64,000 nucleotides of DNA. Source: Phoronis australis. Lineage: Eukaryota; Phoronida; Phoronidae. Where the stretch lies: positions 281,464 through 345,463 of the forward strand of contig NMRA01000434.1 in NCBI GenBank assembly GCA_002633005.1, in the 5' to 3' direction. How positions within the stretch are numbered: the first letter of the stretch is position 1; each line of letters opens with the position of its first letter. The translations under genes and the position numbers were made by a program. The notes under the pieces are model-generated. The model was not told the DNA's origin. It searched no databases and worked only from the letters and a program-made list of their open reading frames with translations. Shown here piece by piece: positions 22,801 to 36,600 of the stretch.

Positions 22801-25800
22801 AGTGACATGATGACTTCAGCAAAAGACAAGAAATCAGATCTAAATTTCCAAAATTGCTTAGTCCTCAAAAGTCTATAGTTCTACACCCAAACAACCTTTG
22901 GTGGGTCATTTGAGTCGGCTCTAAATTTCCAAAATTGCTTGTTCCCAAAAAAAAATATAGAGTTTGGCACCCAAACAACCTTTGGTTGGTCGTCTGAGTC
23001 CCCTAATGGACTTGTAGCTATTCTAAATTGGTGAGATTCTACGATACATTTTCACCCTGTTTTTCATACGAGAAAGTGCAGAACCATGGATATAGCTTGA
23101 TCATAATAACAGAGCAGTTTCGATCCAAGATTCGTATTTCTAGTGTATGCCATGTGATCTCAATTACACTTGCAGCTGCTGCAGTGGGGGAGGGGTTGTG
23201 GTAAATTGGCCTAATCGTCAACCTTTGGCCACAATTTTCCTTGTTTTCTTTTTAGCCATGTGGCCAGTCCATGCCTGCAGGGCTGTCCAGCCTATTGACG
23301 GCCCCGCTGATAAACAAAGAGAACAGTGAACCGCCCACCAGGGTAAGTGTTATGACCACGTGCTGTGCATTTTATGGGGCAGTCTGTTTGGTTTGGTTTC
23401 CGGGAAACCTCTGGCTGGGTTGTGGTCAGTTTTCGTACCGGTGAAAGCTTGTGACGCAGTTTTGTAATGTTTAGTGAGACTGTGATAATCTTCCTATTCT
23501 AGTCTTACTGAGCCTACCTACCCTTTGGACTTTCGTTTGGATTGAAAGGTACAAAAACCTTTAAACAAACTATGCTTGGTTATCAGAATGATTTTCTTGT
23601 CACCGTGAGTTGTAATGGGATATTGTCTTTGGTGTATGGTTGCACTCAGACATTCTACAAATTTGCATAGTCACTTCAGTTATAGAAAGTAAAGGAAAAA
23701 CATAACTGTTCTTAAATTTTAGGGAACCATGTCTAGAAAGCAAGGCTACCAAATGTTGCTCAATACTGAACCTGAAAATAGACTTATTGAGTGACATGCT
23801 CTGAGTTATAAAAGTTGTTTTATTTCATATGTTGTGCTGTGATTAAACAATTTTCAGAATTGAGGCTTAGGTTTGGTCATCGTAGGCACACTATTGTATC
23901 TGTAAACTTAATAGTCTGAAAGTTAAAACTCAACAATCCCTGAACCTGTTCAACATCTAAAGAATGTTGGCTATGGTAAAGTTTTGCTAATTTCTTGGCC
24001 TTTTTCAATTTCTAAAGGTTTCTAACGTTGTTGAGAACGCCCACAATTTCTTGGAAATGTCTGATTGTAGCTATGGCCTAAAACGTAAATAGTATACCTT
24101 TAATTTTGCATGACTTTATCTGTTATGAAAAATAATAAAAACATAAAATGTTGCTTGTCATCTTTAAATATGTTCAAATGGGTGAGAGTTTACCTGAATA
24201 CTTCGTCACTGACCCCTGAGTGTGTGTTTCCCTGTAGGAGTCTATCACAAGGGGCCTGTTCCGGTCACCCAGTGTACCAGACTTCAGGCTGAGGCGGCCA
24301 TCAGCCTTCAAACGACCAGACCGGCCCAAAGATGGCATTAGTCCAATGCAGAACAAACGACGGAAGAGTATGGTAGATGGGCTGGATGACAAGTCAGTGA
24401 CCGTACATAGCAGTGTAAGTAAACAGATAGGGGTCCCAGATTTTGAGAACCAGTTTGATAACCATTATTCAATGGGGAAAACTGGTTCTCAAATTGCAGG
24501 ACCCTGTAAGTGACTATTACCGACAGATGTACGTGAACTGTAAGCCTCAGAGTATTCATAGTTTTTTTGTTTGGTTCTTTGTCAGCAAAAATTTACACAT
24601 GCTCAAAATAAATTGCAAAATGGCAACAAGCCTTCGAAGGTGAGTTCAAGTCTTGGAAGATCGACTTGGAACATTCATTCATTATCTTGCAGATGTTTTC
24701 ACCTCTTTAACCAAGTCACTTTTTATGAAACATAAAAATGATCTTTTCAATATTTCTCAGAACAACTTCAGTGCCTACTAAAACTTTGCTGCCCTTCTCG
24801 ATTATCTTCTGTAAGGTCGTGTTTGTGTTTGCAGCCAAATGTACTCCGGGAACTTTGCCCACAATTCTCTCAACGCAGGCTCCACAGGTGTCACTCTGAG
24901 TCAGAGGCCATGATTAAGTCAGCATTAAACAAAGGTAAGTGCAGGTACACTTAACATATTGCAATAATTAGAATTAATTGTTTACTTTAATTGATGATTC
25001 CAGAAATGAATCAGCCTCACAAAAATGATAAGCTTGCAGTTGGTTGAACCATTATGTTATTTTCGGCCAGAGACTGTCTGTTGGTCAAACCATTAAGTTA
25101 TATTAAGCACTGCTTTTCAAAAATGGTTGGTTTTATTAGTATGGAGCGGTTTATTAAACAAAAAATAATATCTATGAACTCCTTCTTGATAGCAGCATAA
25201 CCAAAAAATCAAGAGGTGTTAACTTGCGGTACTCGTGACTCGTGCGTGTCAGAATTGAATGGAAAACATTTGACACTTACCATGGTATGTATGGGGATAT
25301 CCCAAGGTGATGGTCACATTTACCAAAACAGTGTATAGCAATGTAGCTTGAAGCACACCACCTTAGTTTTGGGGTTTTATTCTTTATGGTTTACTTATGG
25401 GTAACTAGACTCACTGTGCATCTTTGATAATATCTGTGCAGAACCATTACATGGCCAGCAAAGTCATCACTCTGGATCATGCTCCTTACACAGCTTAACA
25501 CATCAACCTTTTGCAATGTACCGTGAACTCGAAGCTTTCACTAGAACTCGTATCCATTTTACAATGACCGCATATTTTAAAAAATTATTTACAAGTACTA
25601 TTTGTAAACATTATTTAGAAGTACTATTTACAAATACAAATTACAAATTATATTTACAAACAAGCGTCTTGGTTTTGTCCTTTTCCCACTACCCGTGCGA
25701 GAGTGAGGCTCGTGTCATTTGTTGTCGTGTTGTCATGGTTACCATTCTGCTTCAGGTGCCCTGCAGCCTGACCTGGCTGGAGACTACAGCAAGTCTTTCT

Positions 25801-27491
25801 GCCTTCCCACAGTGTCTGGCAAGCACCAAGACCTCAGGTCCATCACTCCACAGACGGTGAGTCTGCTCTAACTGCTGCTGGTGATGAAGGAGGATTTCTG
25901 TTTCGTTTAAGTCCTATAGGATCATAACAACCTAATTAAAATGAAATGTCTAGTTTCATGTTGGTTTGAATAGTGGAATGTCATTCAAGATTGTTTAAGT
26001 TGTAGTGTGCACTACCATGTCTGTTGGTATTGCAGCTGTCTGACCTCATGAACGACAAGTACTCTAATGAGGTGGAGAAATATATCATCATTGACTGCCG
26101 GTACCCGTACGAGTATGCAGGCGGTCACATCAAGGGCGCCATTAATGTGTACACACGGGACCAGGCTGTTAGCGAGTTCCTGCATGACCCCAGGAAACAT
26201 GTGGCTGTCAACGGGGGCAAGAGAACCATTCTGATCTTCCACTGTGAATTCTCATCGGAAAGGGCGCCTAAAATGTAAGTACTGTTAACATACACGCAAT
26301 GGTCTATCATTGACCTTTTCACAGATGGGTGGATGCATCACGTTGCAGTGGATTGTGGGCTGCCAGTCATCCAAGGCAAAATAAAACCAATCAATGGAAA
26401 AGGAGAATGTACACCTACATTTTCAGCCAGTAGGGAATATGGATGACGGATATTGTATAAATTGCAAACTGTAGTGAGGTCCATGAAACCTTGTCTCTCT
26501 TAGTGCTCATAGCAGATGTTAGAACAGATTTCCTTTGTTTAAGTCAGTCTAGTTTTCAATAATCAGACAGTGTGTTATATTACTTATACATGAAGTTGTA
26601 ACTTTCCACTATTTTTGGAGTCCAGTATTGGAAGTAGCTTGCATTTAACTCTAAACATTCAAACAAAATGTTGACGATCTTAATGGTTTTATGTAATAAT
26701 TAGTTCAAGTCACATTTATGTTTTTTAACATATTTCTTCATGTATCAGGTCACGATTTATTCGTAAGAACGACCGAGAGCAGAACGTCTACCCCAACCTG
26801 TTCTACCCAGAGATGTATTTGCTGCACAATGGGTACAAGCATTTCTTTGAAACTCAGAAGGTATGACCTGCTATTGACTATTAGACCATAAAAAAGCATG
26901 TTGTCTTCACCCTAAATCATCTTAAGACCTGTGCTCACCAACAAAAAAACGTCAACCCGCATCAATTTTAGCCAAGGTCTCTTCTGAAAATCTGCATAAA
27001 GGTGGGTAAGCAAAGTTGCTAAGCAAGTAGAAATGCCCGTCTCTGGTGGATTTTCTTACCGCGCCACGAACTTGATTTCCAAAAAAAAAAACAACCAATC
27101 TGGCTTTTATGACCTAATGTGTTTTCCCGGTGTAAATGATATGGTTGTGTGATTGCTTTTAGGTTTCGAAAGTCACTCGTCACTTAATGTTCATGTGTGA
27201 ACTTACATATATGGTTTGTGACAGAACTTTATATAGCTTTATAAGTATGTGTTAGTTCTAATTCGTGTTCGTGTTAGTTATGTGATGGAGGTTGATGACT
27301 AATGCCCTCTGTAGTCCGATATCACCAACACGTGACACGTTCTATTACAGGGGCTGTGTGAGCCTCAAACCTATACACCTATGCTTCACAAAGAGCACTC
27401 TGATGATCTCAAGCACTTCCGAACAAAGTCCAAGTCATGGGCCGGTGACTGTAAAGGACGATATGCCTTCCGTACAGGACTCAAGTTCTAA
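13871..27491 (+). CDS. CDC25: M-phase inducer phosphatase (CDC25 family)
   Basis: This dual-specificity phosphatase activates cyclin-dependent kinases by removing inhibitory Thr/Tyr phosphates. Fifteen exons join in phase to 618 residues: 13871-14055, 14302-14423, 15392-15464, 18211-18264, 19509-19548, 19989-20111, 21047-21205, 22323-22466, 23256-23342, 24238-24414, 24835-24934, 25756-25856, 26036-26274, 26749-26860 and 27351-27491. The regulatory half has DSGIG (near 195), TDDGF, LTAPL, a KEN box (321-323), the 14-3-3 type motif GLFRSPSVP (Ser341) and the basic stretch NKRRKS. The rhodanese-like catalytic half has [15 protein letters not shown], then the CX5R loop HCEFSSER (Cys525, Arg531), then [16 protein letters not shown] and KSKSWAGD. 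The 40-bp exon 5 has a weak acceptor but keeps phase and encodes [12 protein letters not shown]; exons 4 and 5 could be alternative. The symbol is given at family level because invertebrate genes are not A/B/C orthologues. Confidence 0.95.
17899..18118. mobile_element. MITE-like element with GGGG-CTGTT termini
   Basis: The left end GGGGTCTGTTCAAAGAAACT and the right end, read in reverse (GGGGCCCGTGCCAACAAAAC), are imperfect inverted repeats. The interior is rich in ACTTAAG/GTCTTA motifs in both orientations. No clear target duplication is seen. CDC25 intron. Confidence 0.55.
18310..18480. repeat. Imperfect tandem duplication containing GATGTCAT
   Basis: A block with GAATTTT..AATCAGCTG.TGATGTCAT is present about two to three times, with divergence. 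It follows CDC25 exon 4. Confidence 0.5.
19153..19448. mobile_element. MITE-like element with GGGG..CTGTTTCATGAAAA termini
   Basis: The left end GGGGATCTGTTTCATGAAAA and the right end TTTTCATGAAACTGACCCC are inverted repeats of about 20 bp. The element is 296 bp long, non-coding, and just upstream of CDC25 exon 5. Confidence 0.65.
22840..23000. repeat. 81-bp tandem duplication
   Basis: CTAAATTTCCAAAATTGCTT starts at 22840 and again at 22921. The unit, including CACCCAAACAACCTTTGG, is repeated with small differences. CDC25 intron. Confidence 0.8.
24429..24503. repeat. Foldback repeat, copy 2
   Basis: TTTTGAGAACCAGTTT (24441-24456) pairs with AAACTGGTTCTCAAA (24479-24493). An outer GGGTCC/GGACCC pair extends the stem. 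It begins about 15 bp after the CDC25 exon 10 splice donor at 24415. Confidence 0.75.
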
Positions 27492-27815
27492 CACATCACC
27501 ACTGATGTGACCTGGGATCTCTTCTCATCTTAAGATTAACAAATACCAGTCTTGTTTTTGTTTAAGTTGTTCATTCAATTCACAGTGTATCTGTTCATTT
27601 TAATTTGTATTCTATGCTCTACTTTAGAACCAACTCAAGATTAGCATTCTTTATTTTGTGCTTGGGTACATTATGGTTTACTCTGAGGACTGTCTTGGCC
27701 AAGTTTCTACTTAATGACCCCCCAAATTCCAGATACAAACATGAACTTCAGATTTCGAGTTTAGGCTCAAACTTGTAACTTAAAAGTGGCAATAAATGTG
27801 TGTTCTGTGGAAAAA

Positions 27816-27821
27816 AATAAA
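27816..27821 (+). terminator. Possible poly(A) signal of CDC25
   Basis: AATAAA lies 325 bp after the stop and is followed by a T-rich stretch. A second AATAAA is at 27791-27796. Confidence 0.4.
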
Positions 27822-29828
27822 TTTTGATTTTGACAGCTCAACGCTATAAAATTGGTCTCAGCTGGGGCCAAGCCAACTTGTGGTTAGTTACTATTGTTTT
27901 TTGTGTGATGCAAGGTAGGGTTATAGCTGGTTTGAAGTTATGGGTCATAAAGTGTAAACTTGAATGAGACACTTATTCTGCATTACCTGTAAAAGTACTC
28001 AAACACAAATCAAATACATTTATTCTAAGTCTGTACTGAAGTAAAACAGGTTCATTTAAATGTGGAAGAGTTTAGAGATAGGATTTGAGACCAGGCCATG
28101 TCAGCATCTGAATGCACCGGGAGTCTTTCAAGCGTGGCTGTATTGAGGGACAGTGCTTTCCCAGGATTTCTCTTTTGATTTCCTAGGGGTATGTCGGAAG
28201 TTGTTAGCCGCATGCTATGAATACCTCTACAATGTCAGGGTGTGCAATAATATATGTGTGAAGCTAACCATAGTGAATGGTGAAGTGTGATTATTGCGAG
28301 ACAAATGTGACGATAAGCCCATAAGTTTGTATTTTGATTTGATTTTGTTGACTAAATCATGCTATTACCGTTAAATTCTTACAAAAGAACCCAGGCAGGA
28401 ATTTTCTACATCTATTAAGTTTGCTTATATTTAACCATCTTACAACAGTCTTCCAAGGTGTATATGATTTTAGATGTTGTTTTTTTATTCAGGCTATGTT
28501 TGTGTTTGTATGTGTGTGTTTGTCTTGTCTAGTTTATGACGCATGCCTCGATTTGTGCTGACTGTTAATTTTCACTCACTGGTCTTGTATAAAGCATTTT
28601 TATTCATCCATGACCGTTTCTTGGTCAGATCAATCCACAGCTGTGGGCATTATAGCTTGAACTGTCGCTGCTTTGTGTGATGTGGGCCATGATTTGATAT
28701 GTGGAGGCCATGATTTGGTTATTTAAGTGAAGTTAGCAAATGTTGGCATTTCCTTAAGTTTGTCGTGGTCTTTTTAATATTTATGTTCAGGCCAAAAAAG
28801 CAGTTGGTTATGGTTTATTCCTGTGCACACCGACTTAAGAAAAGTGTCCTCCAGTATCAATTTCAGGCTAGGTCAGCTATTTGTGTTTGAAAAGCTGCAC
28901 TAAGGCATGTAAGAAAGGTTTGAAATGCCAGGATTTGCTAAGTGATGATAGAAAATTTTTGATAATCTCAGGTGGATTTTCTTTTTTGAAGAAATAATAA
29001 CAAACCACCGTGTTTACAAAAAAACATACCAGAATCAATTATGCTTTTTTGGCCCAATCCTGGTCTATTTATTGGTTTCATTGTATCTTTGAGAGCTCAT
29101 AACTTAATCTATTTTCACCTGCTCTTAGTTGCACCTTAGACGTCGTGTACACTACCTGTGCAGTTTATTTCGTTTTCCCCCTTCTGTTCTTTGTCGATTT
29201 GATTTCGGTTTTAAACTGTACCAGTAGTTCATTACAATTTCACAATAATTTTACTTTGATTAAATTTGGCATTAAATCTAACCAATATTTATTATTATGA
29301 TTTCGCAATTATTTTACATTACGAAGTTGTTTTTTATTTAAGAAAATGAGTTTTACTGTTTAAGGGTGTAATATGGAAGGTAGGAAGACTGAACTGTGTC
29401 TCGAATGAATGTCAGTGACGTAGAATACAATCGTGTAGTTTTATTGTACAAATAATATACAGGAGTTTTAACTTAATCATGTTGTTTTAATTTTTAACCA
29501 GTAGACCATCAAAGTTGTTCAATGACTCAATTTCTTCTCTCATCTACAGTGTACACACAGTACCTGTTTGTAAACTAAAGCATTTACAGACTCAGGACTA
29601 TGGGACTACTTGTAAAAACTTAGTAGGCTCAGTTTGGCCTAAATTTGGTACTTCCAATGTCCAACCAGGCAAAGATAATGCCTATGCTTTTCTCCATGAA
29701 ATGGATCAATTCTTGTAGTACATGTTTTTATTTTCCACACTGGTGGTGATTTCATACACAAGTCCCAGTAATTTTCTTGCTCACAAATAAATGAAAAGTA
29801 AATTGAGCCAAATTCACAATTTAAATTT

Positions 29829-30224
29829 GGAACTTGCACACTAATTCCTTATCTCTGTGATTGTGTGGTCAAATTAGAAACGCAACATACACTGACGATG
29901 TGAAAATGAATCGGGTTGAAAATTGACATGTTGTTAAGAAGAAGTTTTTGTCGAAATAATCCACTGTGAATCACTAAATGACCGTCTCCAGTAAGTATTG
30001 TGACATGGTGTTGAGGAATAACACTGCATAATGCAGGTTATGCGAGCCCCAAGGAACGTCATTAGTGCAAAGGTCACCTATTTTCAGAATTTTTGATTTT
30101 CACATCTACAAGTTGTTAATGAATACGACTGCACTTTGTTTAGCGTAGATGATGTTCAAATAGCATTGTCATTTAGTTCCTGCTATACATTAGCATAGTT
30201 AGGAGCATTCAAATACATCTTTAA
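29829..30224. repeat. 0.4-kb dispersed repeat, copy 1
   Basis: It begins GGAACTTGCACACTAATTC and ends AAATACATCTTTAAA. A direct-orientation relative lies at 42796-43195 and shares long near-identical blocks such as GATGATGTTCAAATAGCATT and GCTATACATTAGCATAGTTA. Both copies are bordered by TTAAA-like sequence. Class unknown. Confidence 0.75.
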
Positions 30225-30303
30225 AGCAACTGCAAGTAGCAAAATTCAAACATTTCAAAATGAAACTAGTTTAAAATAAAATAAATTTTCAGTGAATACA
30301 CGT

Positions 30304-30309
30304 TTTATT
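30304..30309 (-). terminator. Possible poly(A) signal of the FAM184-like gene
   Basis: This is AATAAA on the minus strand, about 365 bp beyond the stop at 30673. Confidence 0.35.
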
Positions 30310-30672
30310 ATTACATAACACATGCTCACTCAATCTCAACAAATACAAAAATGATTTCTTCATAACAGCTGCTGAATATCTTCTTTCTCAAACATTTTGT
30401 TTGACCTTGAAAACACAGGCTACAATTTAGGAATGCTTGCTACATTCAATGGAAAACATGCTTCCAATTACGTAGATGAATTAAAACCACCCTACACTGT
30501 CAGTAACCCATAGGACAGTCAATGTTAGCTTTACTAAAGACGTCCCATTTGAGCATTCCATGCGTAAGCATACACATTTTAAAAAATTGGAATGTAAAAA
30601 TATCACATATAATCGACACATTCATAAAAGAAACGGAAGATTGCGCACAAAACCTAACAGCACACCACAGCA

Positions 30673-33600
30673 CTAGCTTAGGAATTTCTTGACACCAAAA
30701 GGGGGCGGAAGCGCCTTGTGAGGATTGAGTTTTTCATCATGGTTGGGAGAATTGGGAAGTGGTTGCAGTCGAGATGCGTGTGTTCCCATCTGATTGAGTG
30801 ACGGGGCACTCACATAGCGCTCAACTTGTCCGCGTTCACCTTTTTTCTTCTGTAAAAACAAAAGGCAATAATTCTAATTCATTGAAAAAGCAAAGGATAC
30901 TTAATGCAAAGATGACACAGGGTTGAGTCAGCAGGCTGTCTTGGTTTGACTTAAGTTAACCAAGGCATCATTATCAGAATCAAGAAAGTTGGTTTGTTAT
31001 ACTGTCTCTGGTACCGTATTCACCGTAATAACCGCCCACGGCGCTTAGAAAAGTTCGTTTTAGAAGGGGGCGCTTATTATAACCCAAGGCCGTTGAAACC
31101 CAGTCTGCGAAACGGGTGAAATCGGAAGCTAAGATTCATCATATTTACGCTCTGTGATGTATCTGTAATCTATGAAAGACTTTCTACAAAACCGTGGTGC
31201 ATTGCTATCAAACTTTGCTGCTAAATTACGATCGTTTTACAGAAAATTGTGCTGAAATCCCAGGGCGAAAACTCGCCGACTGCCTGCCTCGCAATCGTCA
31301 ATATGGCAACTTCAATGCTTGAATAGCACAGTTTTGACTCAAGCAAATTACCCTGATATCCTCCTTAAGTTTTCGAAGTAACGTCCCTAAGATTTTTAAG
31401 TTCCCGTGGAGTCGGGATCACGGCAGGTTTAAGAACAAATCTGTGCTACATCGTGCCATCTACGTGTATGATCGGCAACATGAGAAAAATGTCTGGACAA
31501 ACACACATGTTGTTGTCACGTGACGTTTGCTTTAAAGTTGCCTGTGTTTGTGAGTAAGCGAGCGCGTGCGTGTCACCAGAGTTCATTTGCCAGACCAGAG
31601 ACTGTCTTTCGGCCAGAGCCACAAAATCTAACAAGCTAGATGTGCATTGTGTCTAAAGAAATTGCACAAGCAGTAGGTCTAAACCAGTGCGTGTTTCATT
31701 CAGCACTTGCCGGTCTCATGTGCTAAAAACGTTCAACATTTGTCTCGGTAAGGCCATATTAGTCGCCGTGTGGCTGGATGCGTACGTGACTATCTGACAC
31801 TTATTTTTCGGTGTAAGGGTGTGTAAGCATTCACTGTCAGTGGTCATTTTATCGGATATTTGGCTTAAAAACACCAATTGATCTATCGCAAGGTTCGCCT
31901 CTAAGCGAAAAGTCACGTGATACCCGACATCCGAACGAGATGTCAGAGGCAAATACACTGTCGCTAAACGACGTTCCTGGTGAAATCGATGAGTGTTTTT
32001 GCACTATTTGAAAACGCATCGACAGAAACAAGAGGCGATGCTTTTCAACAGTGAATCGTACGTTCATGATATGGGAATTTGTAAAGGTGACGATGAAAAA
32101 ATAAGTGCTCGGGGAGCCAGAGAAAATCGGAAGAACCCCGGCGTCGGGGCCACCTTCACCTGACAAATGACAAGGCCACTGATACGATATGTTCATGTAA
32201 GGCTGGGTATGTACCTTAAAGTCGAATTATCTGTACGATTCCATAGATTTCACGATCTTTCGAATAAAATCAGTGAAGATTCACCGATATTTTTATTCTG
32301 TCGTCTGCTAAATTTCGCCGAATGAAAAGTAGGTCACAATTGGTGGGACTCCTGGAGTAAAGTAGGTCATAGATTACAGACAACACATGCACTATAGTCT
32401 CTGACTAGATCAACTCAATAGCTTTTCTAATCTTGTCACGAAATATTTTGATAAAAAAAATTCAGGTTCATAGCTCAGGTACACACTCATCTCGTCCTGG
32501 GCAAACAATTAGCTCCGGTAGCCTAGGTCTAGGGCTGTGTCTAAGTAAAATTAATGTCTGGAATTCAGTCAGTGGCGGATCTAGGATACCTCAGGGGGGC
32601 CCAACATATGTTGCCTCGTGGAATTGGGCAAAGTGCGATTGTATGTGCACAGGCGGCCCGAAAGTTGCAGGGGCCAGGGATGTAGACCGTTGGACCTTCT
32701 GTTCAGAAAATCTATCGGTGGACAAAAAAAAAANACAGCTCGACCAAGGCTTTGAGTTCCGGCAGTAATCCAGTGTCCTTCCCTGTGCCGATTGAATCTC
32801 TGAATTTTGACCGGGAGAGAAGTTCAGCTGAACGCCAGCTTACGGTTTATGAATAACAAAAATGTACCTCTGATACGAATCAAAATAATGTCCATTAGGT
32901 TGAAATAAATAAAAAACATATAATAAAAATGTCCTTAAAAACAACAATTTCCAGGGACTGTCGCTGGAGTGCTGAGATCCAGCAGGTGCCGAGACAAAGG
33001 CGGCCAGACGTAGCCAACTGGGGAGTCAAAATCTGAGATAGCCCTGCACCGTAGCCACCACGCTGAAAAGTGCGTATCTAGGAACTAATATATATGTTTA
33101 TTATAGCCTTTGAGTTATCAAGCAACATCGGTAAGTTCAGCTGCTCGTCTGGCCGTACAGTTTGATCCATAGTTTACGCTTTTCAACATCATTTTTCGGC
33201 TTAGAACATGCCAAGAAATGACGGGATATTATTCTGGAGCAGCATAACGGCTGTCGGTGCTACACACGCCATATCAACACCGTTCCCCCATTCTTAGCGG
33301 ACAATCTCTTGAGCTATAGACTAAAGTAAGTTTTACTCGACTATGTGTGGTTTGTCGGGTAAAATGGCGTCTTGAAAACGTAGACGAAGGTGTGCCAAGA
33401 ATGCTTTGTTCTCATTGGTCAATTAAGCCATCCTTCATAATCCTGGCGATAGGTCAATTATGGTTAATCAAACAATTCGTCTTAAAAATAACGCAAACAT
33501 TTTTTTATAGTATGAGCAACTGTCAGAAATTAGTGCCAATATTCATTTCTTGCCGATGCTATTCTACCCGTTTCATGAATGGATAGTTTCCGACTAATGC

Positions 33601-36600
33601 CTTTGATGATAGGTTCATGTATTCTATATAGTGCGCGCTTCCTGGCCACGTGCTTTTAACACTGGCCAAGCTTTTTATTAGTCTTCGATTCACGGTTTTC
33701 ACGTGTAGGCCAACAAAGAAATTTGGATTCCTGTTGAAAGCGGGAAATATCTACAAAGCAATCCCGTAGACAAGTACACTACTTCTGTTCTGAAAGGCCA
33801 GACCATTGGTCCTCACAATATCAGCAGAACTTTTGTGTTCGTTTTGAGGCATGACGGAAGTTTGAAGTGTATAGTCACGGCTAAATACCGACATAGCGAC
33901 GAGGCTCGTGGTCTACAAATTCTGCGCACAAGGATTTTTTTCAGTACTGTCGGATATTATTGATAAATTGAAGACGTTACTGTAGAATTTTAGGACTGTA
34001 GGTAAGGCATTTTTCACATGTACACGTTCATGGACTGGGCGCTTATTTTAGCAAAGTCTGAAAACGCATGGAGAGTGCTTATAGGGGCATGGGCGGTTAT
34101 TACGGCGAATACAGTATACGGGACAGAAATATGTTAATTCCGCACAAACATGATGTAATACTAATATCAAGAGTTAATATAACACTTAATACTATGAAAC
34201 TACACTTTGCCATGAATCGTTGCTTCAAACAGTAAAATTTGAAAAAATTGCAAAGTACAACTGGCACCTTGTTTATACTGAATAACTGGACCCTGATAAC
34301 CGTTAACTGTTTCCATCCATGAACATTTTGACATCATTATTCAACAAACTAAAGACGGTATATCAATACATGGTTGTGACAGGTCAGCTCACCTTCATTA
34401 AAGGATTAAGAACTCCCACTTTAGGGTCCCCTGTGAACACTTTGTTAAAGTTTGTCTCTCGGTTGACCAGCTCCATTTGGTAGAACTTCTTATCATCCTG
34501 TAACAACAATAGCATTATACTATACCACAACAAAAGCATGACAACCATCGACTTATTGACAGAATGAAAGTTTATACTTGGCGCTGTAACATAGTATAGG
34601 GGACAGAGTAGTTACCTACCAGTGACTTGTTTGTGTTTGCGGACCCAGCTATCGAGCCTGTCCTGGGCTTTTTGTCGGGGTACTGGCGGAAACCTTCGTG
34701 TCACATGGTCACCAGTGGGTGGTCCATGGTGGTTATCCAACAATACTGGAGGCTATTACTTGTGAGGAGGCGCTGGTTCATAGGTGGTAATTCAAAATCT
34801 GTCTTTTCTGTTCAATTTTTTCCCTCATTAATATTGTTAATATTGCTGGGCTCAGGGTGTAGATAGTGGTCACAAAGTAGGTGCAGTATTTTTGGATTTT
34901 AAAAAAGCTTTTGATCTCGTTGATCACAATATACTTCTAAGCAAATTGTTAATTTACAAGGTGGGCAAGGTCTCCCTAGACTGGTTTAAATCATATCTCT
35001 CAGAGAGGTGCCAGGTTGTATCCCTTGGTGGACATCTGTCTGTGTCCCGAGGTATCACACACGGTGTTCCCCAGGGATCCATTCTGGGACCTCTGCTGTT
35101 TTTACTTTTTATAAATGATCGGTTGACATGTATGTAGATGATACTACTTTGTCTGTTATGGCAAACTCGCTGATCGCTGTAAAGGACAGACTCCAGTCTG
35201 ATCTGGATAAGGTTGCTACCAGGTGTACTGATAATAAAATGGTAATTAATGCTGAAAAAACAAAATGTATGAGTAGTGCCTCAAAGCAACGGCATAGTAG
35301 AAGTAATCTTGAGCTTAACCTTGCTATTTCCAATGTACGCCTCAAATATGTTGACAGTGAAAAGTTATTAGGTGTTACTGTAGACAAGACCATCAGCTGG
35401 TCTAGCCATATAAATGGGACTGTGTCCAAAATTAGGCAGCGACTTGGTCTTCTCCGGCGTGTATCACCATTTCTTCCCACAGAAGGGCGTCTGCAATATT
35501 TTAGCACTTGTGTATTCCCTCTGTTTGTTTATTGTAGTACAGTGTGGTCAGGATGCAATGCAAAATTAGTTTCCTCTTTATTGAAGGCTCAGAAGCAGGT
35601 GGCCAGACTTGTTCTAGGTGTGCCTTTTGACACTCCGCCAACTCATATGTTTAATAGACTGGGGTGGCTCTCTATTGACAAATATTTTATATACAGGCGT
35701 CTGTGTATGATGCATAGGTGCTTTCACGGTAATGTACCGACTTATCTATCTCGTAATCTCGTACCAGATCAGGACAAGATTTTCTGCCTCAAACAATTTG
35801 GTTTTGCCCAGACACAGAACACCGTTTTATTCTAATTCCTTCTTTATTCAGACCATCCAACAGTGGAACAATTTGCCTAATAGTCTTAAGGATGCTGACT
35901 GTTATGATAATTTCAGACACCACCTCATCAGTTACTTGTGGTCATCATAAATGTCCCTCCTTTTTGTCTTTCCAATATATTTACCAAAAATTTTTATTTA
36001 ATCTATTTATTTATCTTTAATTTAATTTGTTAATCCAATTTGTAAATGCTATTTTATTTAATGTATCTTAATGTATCTTATTGTATCTTAATTTAATCTG
36101 TTTATCTAACTTAATTTAATTAATTTAATTTCTTGCTGCAGAGGACCATGCTGGATATTAGCCTTTGGATAAAGCATGTTTTAAATTTATTGTATTTTTA
36201 TCCTCTTTAAATAAAGTTTATTATTATTATTATCATTATTTTTTTAGTCTGGTGCCTACATTCCAAGCAGTCTAACCAAAATATTTGGTAGGACAATCTG
36301 GACATTCAATCATGTATATCACCCCGCTTTTCTTGTTGTCATCCGACTTGGCGACCACGCGACACGAAAATTACCGCCAGTACCCTGACAGAGGGTCCAG
36401 GATGGGCTCGTAAGCAAGTTTCACAAATACAAACAGGTCGTTGACAGGTAACTACTCTATTCCCTAAATCAATTTATCGTTATTTCTCAACTATCTTGAA
36501 TTTCTCTTTAATGCAGAACATCAATAAACTCAAACAGAATACCCTACAAACTCACAGACCAATTGCTTCAAATTAATGCACAATTTTACAAAATGAACTT

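Larger units (their letters stand above)
27492..30672. other. Intergenic region between convergent CDC25 and FAM184-like genes
   Basis: It holds the CDC25 3' UTR (AATAAA at 27791 and 27816), a TG-rich stretch near 28500, one copy of a 0.4-kb dispersed repeat (29829-30224) and the probable FAM184 3' UTR. No convincing additional coding exon is seen. Confidence 0.6.

Noticed and set aside
31849-32196. 115-codon minus-strand frame inside the long TIR element
   Set aside because: No recognisable transposase motif; it lies partly in the block specific to one copy.
34627-34866. 79-codon frame just upstream of the LINE remnant
   Set aside because: It does not continue the reverse transcriptase frame and has no endonuclease motif.
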